From JBJGXI01 sp045635475 (GTDB lineage Bacteria; Bacillota; Bacilli; Bacillales; Amphibacillaceae), in NCBI RefSeq assembly GCF_045635475.1, contig NZ_JBJGXI010000039.1:1-52262 (forward strand): a stretch of 52,262 nt of DNA. Direction: 5' to 3'. How positions within the stretch are numbered: position 1 is the first letter of the stretch; each line of letters begins with the position of its first letter. The position numbers and the translations under genes were made by a program. Below are positions 43,498-52,196 of this stretch, piece by piece. The notes beneath the pieces were generated by a model. The model saw only the letters and a program-made list of their open reading frames with translations, was not told the DNA's origin and ran no database searches.

Positions 43498-43905
43498 GTG
43501 AAAAAGGACATCCATTCCTGTATTAGTATTAAAAAAGAATTGGACATTGTTGGTGCAAGACAAATTGGCAGGGACCATGCGAAACGGCTCGGATTTGGAA
43601 CGGTAGATCAGGCGCGGATTGCAACAGCAATTTCTGAACTTGCAAGAAACATTTATTTGTACGCAAAAGTAGGAGAAATTTGTTATGAAATTATTGATGA
43701 AAAAAGCAACACAGGTCTTCGTGTTATTGCTACTGATAATGGACCAGGGATTCGGAGTATTAGCCAAGTGATGGAAGATGGTTATTCCACATCTGGTGGT
43801 TTGGGTGCGGGTCTGCCTGGTGTGAAACGACTAATGGATCAATTTGATATTGTTTCTGAAGTAGGAAAAGGTACTGAAATTCGGACGATCAAATGGTTAC
43901 GTTAA
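43498..43905 (+). CDS. rsbT: Serine/threonine kinase and RsbU activator RsbT
   Basis: This 135-residue GHKL-fold kinase has the N-box AISELARNIYLYA, the G1 box ATDNGPGI and the G2 region GGLGAGLPGVK. On stress it phosphorylates RsbR and RsbS, leaves the stressosome and activates RsbU. GTG 43498 is 7 bases from TTGGAGG. An ATG at 43492 overlaps the rsbS stop and is too close to that site. Confidence 0.94.
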   Translation: MKKDIHSCISIKKELDIVGARQIGRDHAKRLGFGTVDQARIATAISELARNIYLYAKVGEICYEIIDEKSNTGLRVIATDNGPGIRSISQVMEDGYSTSGGLGAGLPGVKRLMDQFDIVSEVGKGTEIRTIKWLR

Positions 43906-44076
43906 TAGAGTAATAAGTAATTAACTAACGTTTTCGTCATTATTAAATTCCTCGTGTAGTAGTTAATATTGTTACCATTTACAAAAAAATATATCGTAGT
44001 AAGATCCAAGTATAACGGCAGCGACTGCATTTGGTGTGGCAGATTGCTGTCATTCTTTTGGAGGGGGAAACACCCT

Positions 44077-45081
44077 GTGGCTATTATAAATCTCGACAAT
44101 TATTTGCAGTTATTAAAACAGTATGTAGATACACAAGATGAAAAAGTATTATATCAAGCGGAACAGTTTAGTAAACATTCAATGCAGCATAATATTTCTC
44201 CAGAAGAAATCATCGACGTACACATAAAAGCATTGAAGCAACTATATCCTCAACTTCCAAAGGAGATTGATTATTCACTAGATTTTCTATTGGAGGCTAT
44301 GATTTCTTATGGACTTGCATATCAAGAGTTTACATCACTAAGGGAGAGCCAATCGGAAATCAAATCAGAAATTTCTGTTGCTGCAGATATGCAACAAACC
44401 CTTTTGTCTACTGTAAAGCCCGCAATAAAAGGGCTGGAAATAGGTGCAATTAGTGTACCTGCTAACCAAATGAATGGGGATTACTATCATTTTGTTGAAG
44501 GTACCGAGGGTGTGTTAGGTGTTGCTATAGCCGATGTAATTGGAAAAGGTATTCCTGCAGCATTATCGATGTCAATGATCAAGTATTCGATGGATAGTTA
44601 TCCGGAAGATCAGCGCATCCCAAGCATCATCTTAGAAAATTTAAACCGTGTTGTAGAGAGAAATGTAGACCCAAGCATGTTTATTACTATGTTTTACGCA
44701 TTGTATAATCCGAATACCGAAAGGCTAATATATGCATCAGCAGGACATGAGCCTGGCTTTTATTACAATGCAGCAGAGAACCAATTTGAAGAAATTAAAG
44801 CGAAGGGTATTGTATTAGGAGTTTCCAAGGACGCAAAATATGAACAATATGAGCGAGTTGTTGAAGCGGGCGATGTTATTATTTTGCTTACAGACGGCGT
44901 AACGGAATGCAGAATTGGTGATCGGTTTATTGAACGAGAAGAAGTTTTGGAAGTGATTGAACAATATATCCATTTACCGGCACAGCAAGCGGTAAAACAA
45001 GTATTTAAGCACTTTGAAAGGCTACAGGATTTCCAGTTGAGAGACGATTTTACATTGATTATGCTTCGTAGAGATGTTTAG
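44077..45081 (+). CDS. rsbU: PP2C-type phosphatase RsbU
   Basis: This 334-residue protein dephosphorylates RsbV-P. The N-terminal RsbT-binding domain (about 1-85) is KFSK-like helical, for example PEEIIDVHIKALKQLYPQLP. The C-terminal PP2C domain has NQMNGDYYHF, VADVIGKGIPAA-like residues and LLTDGVTE. The start is GTG at 44077 with GGAGGGGG 9 bases upstream, matching the B. subtilis length. A 170-base gap to rsbT carries no ORF. Confidence 0.94.
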   Translation: MAIINLDNYLQLLKQYVDTQDEKVLYQAEQFSKHSMQHNISPEEIIDVHIKALKQLYPQLPKEIDYSLDFLLEAMISYGLAYQEFTSLRESQSEIKSEISVAADMQQTLLSTVKPAIKGLEIGAISVPANQMNGDYYHFVEGTEGVLGVAIADVIGKGIPAALSMSMIKYSMDSYPEDQRIPSIILENLNRVVERNVDPSMFITMFYALYNPNTERLIYASAGHEPGFYYNAAENQFEEIKAKGIVLGVSKDAKYEQYERVVEAGDVIILLTDGVTECRIGDRFIEREEVLEVIEQYIHLPAQQAVKQVFKHFERLQDFQLRDDFTLIMLRRDV

Positions 45082-45101
45082 AAGTTAACATAATCGGGTA
45101 A
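45076..45101 (+). promoter_or_regulatory. Sigma-B-type promoter upstream of rsbV
   Basis: GTTTAG (45076-45081), a 14-base spacer and GGGTAA (45096-45101). It matches the sigma-B consensus and lies before rsbV, exactly where the autoregulatory sigma-B promoter sits in B. subtilis. The -35 overlaps the rsbU stop codon. Confidence 0.75.
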
Positions 45102-45141
45102 AAACTATTAGACGCAAAAAAGATGGGGGTAAGGACGGCAA

Positions 45142-45471
45142 ATGAATTTAAATATAAATGTTGTAGAACAGGAAAACACTGCTGTCGTACATTTGGCTGG
45201 AGAAATAGATGCCTATACGGCTCCGGAATTGAAGGAGACCCTGTTATTGATAACGAAGAAAAGAATACCGTTGATAGAAGTGGATATGGAGCAAGTATCC
45301 TATTTAGATAGTACTGGCCTAGGGGTAATAATTAGTGCCCTCAAGGCAACGAAAGAATATGATGGAGAAATAAAATTAACAAACTTACAAAGTAAGGTGA
45401 TGCGATTGTTTGAAATTACTAGTTTAGACAGCGTCATAACAATTGAATCAAAAGTACGAGGTGGCAATTAA
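45142..45471 (+). CDS. rsbV: Anti-anti-sigma factor RsbV
   Basis: This 109-residue STAS-domain protein has the regulatory serine at position 57 (SYLDSTGLGVI). Unphosphorylated RsbV binds RsbW and frees sigma-B; RsbW phosphorylates it and RsbU dephosphorylates it. It is the first gene of the inner sigma-B-dependent transcript. It is separated by a single base from rsbW. Confidence 0.95.
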   Translation: MNLNINVVEQENTAVVHLAGEIDAYTAPELKETLLLITKKRIPLIEVDMEQVSYLDSTGLGVIISALKATKEYDGEIKLTNLQSKVMRLFEITSLDSVITIESKVRGGN

Positions 45472-45472
45472 A

Positions 45473-45949
45473 ATGAGACCTTTCGATTTTGTTGAATTAA
45501 AAGTCCCGGCTAAGCCGGAATACGTTGGAGTTGTGCGGTTAAGTGTCTCAGGAATAGCAAACCGAATGGGTTTTGATTATGACGATATTGAGGACCTTAA
45601 GGTAGCTATATCAGAGGCAATGACCAATGCTGTCACGCACGCATACAAAGCTGATGAAGATGGGGAAGTGACAATTGGATTCGGCGTATATCCAGATCGA
45701 TTGGAGGTAATGGTTGCTGATCGAGGTGGTAGCTTTGATCTAGAAGAAATCAAGGACGGAATTGGTCCATATCACCAATCAGAGTCTATTGAGAAATTAA
45801 GAGAAGGTGGTTTCGGTCTATTTCTAATTGACGCGCTCATGGATAAAGTGGAAATTAAAAATGATTATGGGGTTATCGTATTAATGACAAAGTTTGTACA
45901 TGAGAATGAGGTGGGATTCGATGACAACCAAATCTCAACCACACAATAG
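45473..45949 (+). CDS. rsbW: Anti-sigma factor/serine kinase RsbW
   Basis: This 158-residue GHKL kinase has the N-box AISEAMTNAVTHAY, G1 VADRGGSF and the G2-like GGFGLFLI. It binds sigma-B or phosphorylates RsbV. ATG 45473 begins MRPFDFVELKVPAKPEY, with GAGGTGG upstream. Its 3' end overlaps sigB by 29 bp. Confidence 0.95.
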   Translation: MRPFDFVELKVPAKPEYVGVVRLSVSGIANRMGFDYDDIEDLKVAISEAMTNAVTHAYKADEDGEVTIGFGVYPDRLEVMVADRGGSFDLEEIKDGIGPYHQSESIEKLREGGFGLFLIDALMDKVEIKNDYGVIVLMTKFVHENEVGFDDNQISTTQ

Positions 45950-46712
45950 GCGTGAGGATGAGGTTTACCAATGGATACAATATCTGCAGGAAAATCCTCA
46001 AGATAAAGAAGTACAAGAAAAAATAGTACTAGCCTACCGAGATCTCGTTGAGTCAATTGCTAGAAAATACTCGAAAAACAGTATGATTCACGAAGATCTA
46101 TCGCAAGTGGGTATGCTTGGATTATTAGCTGCGATGAGAAGGTATGATCCTACTTTTGGTAAGTCATTTGAATCGTTTGCAATCCCAACAATCATTGGTG
46201 AAATCAAGCGATTTATCCGAGATAAGACATGGAGTGTTCATGTCCCGAGAAGGATTAAAGAATTAGGTCCTAAGATCAAGCGAGCGATTGAAGAATTAAC
46301 GACTCAACAGCAAAAATCCCCATCAGTAGCAGATATTGCTGCACATCTTGAAGTCTCGGAGGAAGAAGTGCTCGAGACAATGGAAATGGGCAAGAGCTAT
46401 AAAGCCTTATCTGTAGATCGAAAAATAGAGGCTGATTCTGATGGAAGTACCGTTTCTATTTTAGATCTTATCGGTAATCCAGATGGAGGATTTGAGAATA
46501 CAGATCAACGGATGTTGCTTGAGAAGATATTACCGATTTTAAATGAACGAGAACAAGAAATTTTGAAATATACGTATTTTGATAACAAGAGCCAAAAGGA
46601 AACTGGTGAGCTCCTAGGCATTTCTCAGATGCATGTATCGCGATTGCAAAGACGGGCATTAAGAAAACTAAGAGAAGCATTGCAATCAGAAAACGCGGAG
46701 GGTAGTTTGTAA
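45921..46712 (+). CDS. sigB: General stress sigma factor SigB
   Basis: This 263-residue sigma-70 group 3 factor has region 2 with YSKNSMIHEDLSQVGMLGLL and FESFAIPTIIGEIKRFIRD, region 3 with QKSPSVADIAAHLEVSEEEV, and region 4 with KSQKETGELLGISQMHVSRL. It directs transcription of the general stress regulon. ATG 45921 is chosen with GAGGTGGG upstream. It is coupled to rsbX by TAATG. Confidence 0.96.
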   Translation: MTTKSQPHNRREDEVYQWIQYLQENPQDKEVQEKIVLAYRDLVESIARKYSKNSMIHEDLSQVGMLGLLAAMRRYDPTFGKSFESFAIPTIIGEIKRFIRDKTWSVHVPRRIKELGPKIKRAIEELTTQQQKSPSVADIAAHLEVSEEEVLETMEMGKSYKALSVDRKIEADSDGSTVSILDLIGNPDGGFENTDQRMLLEKILPILNEREQEILKYTYFDNKSQKETGELLGISQMHVSRLQRRALRKLREALQSENAEGSL

Positions 46713-47302
46713 TGTCATTAGGTAAGCATATGGACGTTTCTGTCTATCAGAAAGCTAAAAAAGGAAACTATTATTGTGGTGATAGTTACTTTTATAACGA
46801 AACTGAAACAGAGTTTGTGTGTGCTTTAGCGGATGGGTTAGGTAGTGGAGAATTTGCTAAAGAATCGTCGGATATTGTTATGCAAATTATTAAGGATCAT
46901 AGTGAGGTTAGCGTTAATGAATTGGTGAGAATATGCAATAAACAACTAATTGGTAAGCGTGGCGTTGTACTTGGATTGCTTAAAATAAATTTCGAAGAAG
47001 AATTATATACATTTTCTTCTATAGGGAATATTGGGATTATGACAATTTCAAGTAAATGTGAAAAGAAACGTAATATTCCAAATGCAGGTTACCTTGGTGG
47101 CTTTCACAAGGATTTTAAAGTAGTCGGTGCAAAATTGGATCCTAATATGACGTTTGTAATGTTTTCCGATGGTGTAGAACCAAAACAGCTATCTGCTAAA
47201 TATTTTTTAGAACACAATGTTTCTACTATTACCGAAGCTTTTTCTAACGGAGAAATGACGTACGATGATGATACGACATTAATTGTAATGAAATACACGT
47301 AA
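46712..47302 (+). CDS. rsbX: Feedback phosphatase RsbX
   Basis: This 196-residue PP2C-type phosphatase dephosphorylates RsbR-P and RsbS-P to reset the stressosome. It has CALADGLGSGEFAKE and VMFSDGVEPK with metal-binding aspartates, and YDDDTTLIVMK at the end. The ATG shares its A with the sigB stop. A terminator follows, closing the operon. Confidence 0.94.
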   Translation: MSLGKHMDVSVYQKAKKGNYYCGDSYFYNETETEFVCALADGLGSGEFAKESSDIVMQIIKDHSEVSVNELVRICNKQLIGKRGVVLGLLKINFEEELYTFSSIGNIGIMTISSKCEKKRNIPNAGYLGGFHKDFKVVGAKLDPNMTFVMFSDGVEPKQLSAKYFLEHNVSTITEAFSNGEMTYDDDTTLIVMKYT

Positions 47303-47315
47303 AAATACTTTTTTG

Positions 47316-47344
47316 CTCTTATCTAAGATGGATAGGAGTTTTTT
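47316..47344 (+). terminator. Terminator of the sigB operon
   Basis: An 8-bp stem CTCTTATC/GATAGGAG (47316-47323 with 47331-47338) followed by six T. Confidence 0.85.
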
Positions 47345-47448
47345 ATTGTCTTCTAACTTTTTACTTTGAAACGTATGTGCAGCGATATATTATTAGGAAT
47401 GTCTATCTCTGTTTGGTAAAATAGAGTGTGTTATAAGGAGGAAGAAAA

Positions 47449-49614
47449 TTGAGCGAAATTCAAAACCAAGAGCTAATACAGTGGGTTGCAAGTCAAACAA
47501 GTGTAGCCATCAATAGCGTAAAGCAAGTGATCACCTTGTTAGAGAAAGGAAATACCGTCCCTTTTATAGCGCGATATCGTAAGGAACAGACAGGTGGTCT
47601 TGATGAAGTACAAATTAAAACAATCGAAGACAAGTTCAACTACGCCCTTCATTTAGCGGAGCGGAAAGAGGAAGTAATTCGATTAATTGAAGAGCAAGGA
47701 AAATTAACACCTGAATTAAAGCAAGACATAGAGAAAGCGACACAATTACAAAAAGTAGAAGACTTATACCGTCCTTATAAACAAAAACGGAGGACGAAAG
47801 CAACTGTTGCCAAGGAAAAAGGGCTAGAACCTTTAGCGGAAATGATCTGGATGCAAGAGATTCAAGATGTAAACAAAGAAGCGGAAGCATTCCTGTCAGA
47901 GGAATTTGAACTAGCAACTATTGAAGATGTTATTGCCGGTGCAAATGATATTATTGCAGAATGGATTTCTGATGATCCAAAATTTCGTGATTACATAAGA
48001 GAAAAAACATTTAAGGCAGCAACGATTCAATCGGAAGTAAAGGATAAAGAAAAGGACGAAAAAGGTGTCTTTGAAATGTACTATAGTTACGAAGAACCGG
48101 TTCGTTCTATAGTAGCTCACCGTGTTTTAGCACTCAATCGTGGCGAGAAAGAAGGTATTATCAAGGTGGCCGTGCTACCGCCAACGGAAGAACTTACTGG
48201 ATATTTAACAAAACAGGTGATCCGTGCTAATGCATCACAGCAGGTAAGGGCTTTGTTACAAGCGGCGATTGATGACAGTTATAAACGATTAATCCAGCCT
48301 TCGATTGAAAGAGAAATTAGAAATAGACTATCAGAAACGGCAGAAACACAAGCAATCCAAGTGTTTTCCACTAACTTAAAAAACCTGTTGTTACAACCGC
48401 CGTTAAAAGGTAAGACAGTTTTAGGATTAGACCCAGCTTACCGTACAGGCTGTAAGCTAGCGGTTATTGATGAAACAGGCAAAGTGCATGCAATAAATGT
48501 TATATACCCAACCCCTCCCAAAAGTGACAAAAAGGGAGCAGAAGCAGTTTTGTTGCAATATATGAAGGATTATCCAATTGAATTAATAGCAATTGGGAAC
48601 GGGACAGCATCTAGAGAATCGGAGCAATTCATTGCAGATATGATTCACGAGCATAATTTAAATGTTGCTTATATCATCGTTAATGAAGCTGGTGCAAGTG
48701 TATATTCGGCGTCACCATTAGCGAGAGAAGAATTCCCGGATTTCCAAGTTGAGCAAAGAAGTGCTGTCTCTATCGCAAGACGTGTCCAAGACCCGCTTGC
48801 TGAGCTAGTGAAAATTGATCCGAAATCTATAGGTGTTGGTCAATACCAGCATGATGTGACTCAAAAAAGTTTAAGTGAATCATTAACATTCGTTGTAGAA
48901 ACAGCCGTTAACCAAGTAGGTGTAAATGTTAATACCGCATCATCATCCCTACTTCAATACGTTTCAGGCCTTAGCAAAACGGTTGCTAATAATATTGTAA
49001 AACAAAGAGACGAACTAGGGAAATTCATTAATAGAAGCCAGTTGAAGAAGATACCACGTCTAGGAAGTAAGACTTATGAGCAAAGTGTTGGTTTCTTAAG
49101 AGTGCTTGATGGGAAAGAACCACTTGATCGTACACCTATTCACCCGGAAAGTTATGAACCGACCAAAGCATTGTTAGCAATGCTTGACTGCTCAACTGAT
49201 GACTTAGGGACGGATAAGTTGCAGCAAAAATTAAAAACAATCGACCTAAAACAGACTGCTCTGCAATTAGAAATTGGGGAGCCGACGTTAGACGATATTA
49301 TGAAGGCGCTCATTAGTCCGGAAAGAGATCCCCGGGATGATTTGCCAAAACCATTATTAAAACAAAACGTACTTACCATGGAAGATTTAAAAGCAGGCAT
49401 GGAACTTCAGGGAACAGTGCGAAATGTAGTTGATTTTGGTGTGTTCGTAGATATTGGGGTAAAACAAGATGGGTTAGTTCATATATCAAAAATGTCCAAT
49501 TCATTTGTAAAACACCCTATGGACGTTGCATCAGTAGGTGACATAGTAACGGTGTGGGTAGAAAATGTAGATGTAGACAAGCAACGCATCGCTTTATCCA
49601 TGATTCAAGCCTAA
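47449..49614 (+). CDS. tex: Tex family RNA-binding transcription accessory protein
   Basis: This 721-residue nucleic-acid-binding protein has an N-terminal helical Tex domain (about 1-320), a YqgF RNase H-like domain beginning VLGLDPAYRTGCK, helix-hairpin-helix repeats (TASSSLLQYVSGLSKTVANN) and a C-terminal S1 domain (GTVRNVVDFGVFVDIGVKQD). It corresponds to B. subtilis YdcI. The start is TTG with AAGGAGGAAG upstream. A strong terminator follows. Confidence 0.94.
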   Translation: MSEIQNQELIQWVASQTSVAINSVKQVITLLEKGNTVPFIARYRKEQTGGLDEVQIKTIEDKFNYALHLAERKEEVIRLIEEQGKLTPELKQDIEKATQLQKVEDLYRPYKQKRRTKATVAKEKGLEPLAEMIWMQEIQDVNKEAEAFLSEEFELATIEDVIAGANDIIAEWISDDPKFRDYIREKTFKAATIQSEVKDKEKDEKGVFEMYYSYEEPVRSIVAHRVLALNRGEKEGIIKVAVLPPTEELTGYLTKQVIRANASQQVRALLQAAIDDSYKRLIQPSIEREIRNRLSETAETQAIQVFSTNLKNLLLQPPLKGKTVLGLDPAYRTGCKLAVIDETGKVHAINVIYPTPPKSDKKGAEAVLLQYMKDYPIELIAIGNGTASRESEQFIADMIHEHNLNVAYIIVNEAGASVYSASPLAREEFPDFQVEQRSAVSIARRVQDPLAELVKIDPKSIGVGQYQHDVTQKSLSESLTFVVETAVNQVGVNVNTASSSLLQYVSGLSKTVANNIVKQRDELGKFINRSQLKKIPRLGSKTYEQSVGFLRVLDGKEPLDRTPIHPESYEPTKALLAMLDCSTDDLGTDKLQQKLKTIDLKQTALQLEIGEPTLDDIMKALISPERDPRDDLPKPLLKQNVLTMEDLKAGMELQGTVRNVVDFGVFVDIGVKQDGLVHISKMSNSFVKHPMDVASVGDIVTVWVENVDVDKQRIALSMIQA

Positions 49615-49616
49615 TA

Positions 49617-49660
49617 ACAGAAGAATACCGGCGAGATCCCCCGGTATTCTTCTGTTTTAA
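49617..49660 (+). terminator. Terminator after tex
   Basis: A perfect 15-bp stem (49617-49631 with 49641-49655) followed by a T run. Confidence 0.9.
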
Positions 49661-49668
49661 ATTATCGT

Positions 49669-49781
49669 AGTCAATATCATATACTTAGTTTTAACCATTT
49701 TCATCCACATACAGTTGGATTAAATAACCCCAAGCTATATGTGGATGAAAACAGCTGTGTATGATCATTATGAAAGTGACT
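49669..49781 (+). repeat. Hairpin element copy E3 (MITE-like)
   Basis: This 113-bp relative of the copies at 1750 and 5273 is bounded by AGTCAATATCATA and an inverted TATGAAAGTGACT. Its middle stem TTTTCATCCACATA/TATGTGGATGAAAA is a perfect 14 bp, and the apical AG-TTGG/CCAA-CT pairing is kept with one bulge. Its end meets the stop codon of cmpA. Confidence 0.7.
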
Positions 49782-49891
49782 CAACTAATTTTATTCCGAT
49801 AAAAAAACCAACATTGATTCAGAACTTTTATTTGGTATAGATCCTTTGCAAGGTAGGCTTCTGTCATTTGCTTTTTAAACCAATTAGGCAT
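49781..49891 (-). CDS. cmpA: Cortex morphogenetic protein CmpA
   Basis: This 36-residue sporulation protein begins MPNWFKKQMTEAYLAKD and carries the conserved YQIKVLNQCWFFYR core, nearly the whole length of B. subtilis CmpA. CmpA delays cortex assembly until the coat is properly started, and is degraded with SpoIVA quality control through ClpXP. AGGAGG lies 10 bases before the ATG. Its position between tex and sprT on the opposite strand is conserved. It indicates a spore-former. Confidence 0.93.
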   Translation of the reverse strand: MPNWFKKQMTEAYLAKDLYQIKVLNQCWFFYRNKIS

Positions 49892-49980
49892 CTGTGTCCG
49901 TCCTCCTCGACAAATTATCAAAGAACTAAGTAGCTGCCACAATTAAAGTTATTATATGATATGCACATAAGGAGAAAGGT

Positions 49981-50436
49981 GTGATTAAAATGCCTAAAAT
50001 GACACAAACTCAACTGGAGGAATTAGTTAACGATATATCAATTTCATATTTCTCGAAGCCCTTCACAGATGACGTTAGTTTTAATAGTCGTCTAAGAACT
50101 ACAGGTGGAAGGTATATTCCATCTAAAAGAAAGATTGAATTGAACCCAAAATATTTAGATGAATTGGAGGAAGAGTTTCATGGTATTATAAAACACGAGT
50201 TATGTCATTATCATCTACATATTGAGGGGAAAGGCTACCAACATCGTGATCCAGAGTTCAGAGCGTTATTAAAACAAACAAATTCACCTCGGCACTGCCA
50301 ACCGTTACCGTCAATGAATAGAAAAGTAAAATACGTATACCACTGTACAGCGTGTGGACAGGTTTACCATCGAATGAGATCTATGAAAACAAGTAAGTAT
50401 CGGTGCGGGAAATGTGGAGGGAAGATATCTGGTTAA
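49981..50436 (+). CDS. SprT family zinc-binding protein
   Basis: This 151-residue SprT-like protein (YdcK position in B. subtilis) has the metalloprotease-type motif HELCHYHLH. At the C-terminus there is a zinc ribbon with two cysteine pairs (CTACGQVYHR and CGKCGGK). The substrate is unknown. GTG 49981 is used with AAGGAG upstream; ATG 49990 is possible. Confidence 0.9.
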   Translation: MIKMPKMTQTQLEELVNDISISYFSKPFTDDVSFNSRLRTTGGRYIPSKRKIELNPKYLDELEEEFHGIIKHELCHYHLHIEGKGYQHRDPEFRALLKQTNSPRHCQPLPSMNRKVKYVYHCTACGQVYHRMRSMKTSKYRCGKCGGKISG

Positions 50437-50616
50437 ATTCGGTAACGTTTATCCCATTGACGAACATGCATATTCCGTGTTAAATTATATAAGCCCTTGA
50501 GAAATAAAAGGCAAAATACACTTGACCAACACACAGGTGTAGCAGTAAACTGTTAAATAGAAAATAACGTCGAAATGTGTGCTAAAACATCATTTATAAC
50601 TTTTTCAAAAAAACGT

Positions 50617-50645
50617 TTGACAAGTATTAATAAATGTTATATTAT
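50617..50645 (+). promoter_or_regulatory. Strong promoter of the tRNA cluster
   Basis: TTGACA (50617-50622), a 17-base spacer and TATTAT (50640-50645), 78 bases before the first tRNA. The preceding intergenic stretch 50437-50616 holds no gene. Confidence 0.75.
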
Positions 50646-50722
50646 ATTCTACGTCGCTGTTAATTGTTATTAGGCTTTTGGACAAGTGCTAAAAGCACAA
50701 CAGTAACTACAATAAATATTAT

Positions 50723-50797
50723 TCCACAGTAGCTCAGTGGTAGAGCAATCGGCTGTTAACCGATCGGTCGTAGGTTCGAGTCCTACCTGTGGAGCCA
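50723..50797 (+). tRNA. tRNA-Asn (GTT)
   Basis: Complete cloverleaf with acceptor TCCACAG/CTGTGGA, anticodon loop CTGTTAA, TTCGAGT T-loop and encoded CCA. Confidence 0.97.
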
Positions 50798-50799
50798 AT

Positions 50800-50890
50800 G
50801 GAGAAGTACTCAAGTGGCTGAAGAGGCGCCCCTGCTAAGGGTGTAGGTCGTGTAAGCGGCGCGAGGGTTCAAATCCCTCCTTCTCCGCCA
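50800..50890 (+). tRNA. tRNA-Ser (GCT)
   Basis: 91 bases with a long variable arm. Anticodon loop CTGCTAA, acceptor GGAGAAG/CTTCTCC, CCA encoded. It starts 2 bases after tRNA-Asn. Confidence 0.97.
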
Positions 50891-50900
50891 TTCTTTTCAT

Positions 50901-50972
50901 GGCCCGTTGGTCAAGTGGTTAAGACACCGCCCTTTCACGGCGGTATCACGGGTTCGAATCCCGTACGGGTCA
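50901..50972 (+). tRNA. tRNA-Glu (TTC)
   Basis: Anticodon loop CTTTCAC, acceptor GGCCCGT/ACGGGTC, T-loop TTCGAAT. CCA is not encoded. Confidence 0.96.
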
Positions 50973-51117
50973 CTTTCTTTGCTTTTTTAAATGAATATCT
51001 TAGCTTAATGAAGGTAAGAACATAGTTGAGTGAAAGAAATTCGCTTCACAATATAATGAGAAATATTTTCGCTTTACGAAAAAAATGAAAGATATTTTTG
51101 TTTCACAAAAAATCTCT

Positions 51118-51194
51118 GGTCCGGTAGTTCAGTTGGTTAGAATGCCTGCCTGTCACGCAGGAGGTCGCGGGTTCGAGTCCCGTCCGGACCGCCA
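51118..51194 (+). tRNA. tRNA-Asp (GTC)
   Basis: Anticodon loop CTGTCAC, acceptor GGTCCGG/CCGGACC, T-loop TTCGAGT, CCA encoded. It follows a 145-base A/T-rich gap with no gene. Confidence 0.97.
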
Positions 51195-51201
51195 TATTTG
51201 T

Positions 51202-51276
51202 TGGGCTATCGCCAAGCGGTAAGGCAACGGCTTTTGGTGCCGTCATTCCTAGGTTCGAATCCTAGTAGCCCAGCCA
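51202..51276 (+). tRNA. tRNA-Gln (TTG)
   Basis: Anticodon loop TTTTGGT, acceptor TGGGCTA/TAGCCCA, CCA encoded. Confidence 0.96.
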
Positions 51277-51324
51277 TTTTTTTTGCTTTAAAATAGCTTC
51301 TAGAAAACTTCATTATATTATTAT

Positions 51325-51397
51325 GAGCCATTAGCTCAGCCGGTAGAGCATCTGACTTTTAATCAGAGGGTCGGAGGTTCGAATCCTCCATGGCTCA
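51325..51397 (+). tRNA. tRNA-Lys (TTT)
   Basis: Anticodon loop CTTTTAA, acceptor GAGCCAT/ATGGCTC, T-loop TTCGAAT. CCA is not encoded. Confidence 0.97.
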
Positions 51398-51476
51398 TCA
51401 AAGAAGCTATGGCTGTTATTCATCTGCAATTCCCCTTCCTTTTTAAGGTTATGGGATCATAGGTTAACCTACGGCA

Positions 51477-51490
51477 TTCGAATCCTCCAT
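51477..51490 (+). repeat. Second copy of the tRNA-Lys 3' segment
   Basis: TTCGAATCCTCCAT repeats bases 51378-51391 of tRNA-Lys exactly, 99 bp downstream, in the 158-base gap before tRNA-Leu. The surrounding bases do not form a cloverleaf. It is either a decayed tRNA duplicate or a leftover attachment-site duplication. Confidence 0.5.
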
Positions 51491-51555
51491 AGATTACATT
51501 TACGCATGGACAGTTGAATGACGATATGATAACCGATAATTGTGAAATATCTTTA

Positions 51556-51637
51556 GCGGGTGTGGCGGAATTGGCAGACGCGCTAGACTTAGGATCTAGT
51601 GTCTTATGACGTGGGGGTTCAAGTCCCTCCACCCGCA
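51556..51637 (+). tRNA. tRNA-Leu (TAG)
   Basis: Class II tRNA with variable arm. Anticodon loop CTTAGGA, acceptor GCGGGTG/CACCCGC. CCA is not encoded. Confidence 0.96.
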
Positions 51638-51699
51638 TCAAAGTTCTTTTGCTGAGCATCGCGAAGTGAAAAAACTTTCTATTGCTTTAAGGTAATAAT

Positions 51700-51786
<87 letters not shown>

Positions 51787-51855
51787 AAAAAGATTGAAAA
51801 ATACGTTGACATAAATGACGGTAATGTGATATATTAAAATATGTCGCTTCGCTGA

Positions 51856-51932
51856 GCGCCCGTAGCTCAATTGGATAGAGCGTTTGACTACGGATCAAGA
51901 GGTTAGGGGTTCGACTCCTCTCGGGCGCGCCA
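51856..51932 (+). tRNA. tRNA-Arg (ACG)
   Basis: Anticodon loop CTACGGA, acceptor GCGCCCG/CGGGCGC, CCA encoded. Confidence 0.97.
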
Positions 51933-51933
51933 T

Positions 51934-52010
51934 CGGGAAGTAGCTCAGCTTGGTAGAGCACTTGGTTTGGGACCAAGGGGTCGCAGGTTCGAATCCTGTC
52001 TTCCCGACCA
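51934..52010 (+). tRNA. tRNA-Pro (TGG)
   Basis: Anticodon loop TTTGGGA, acceptor CGGGAAG/CTTCCCG, CCA encoded. One base separates it from tRNA-Arg. Confidence 0.97.
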
Positions 52011-52038
52011 TCGATCATTTTATTAAATAATAGATAAT

Positions 52039-52112
52039 GCGGGTGTAGTTTAGTGGTAAAACCTCAGCCTTCCAAGCTGATGTCGAGGGTTCGATTCCCT
52101 TCACCCGCTCCA
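52039..52112 (+). tRNA. tRNA-Gly (TCC)
   Basis: Anticodon loop CTTCCAA, acceptor GCGGGTG/CACCCGC, CCA encoded. Confidence 0.97.
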
Positions 52113-52119
52113 TTTTAAG

Positions 52120-52196
<77 letters not shown>

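Noticed and set aside
43969..44076. N-terminal extension of RsbU from 43969
   Set aside because: The extension has no ribosome binding site. GTG 44077 has GGAGGGGG and gives the known RsbU length.
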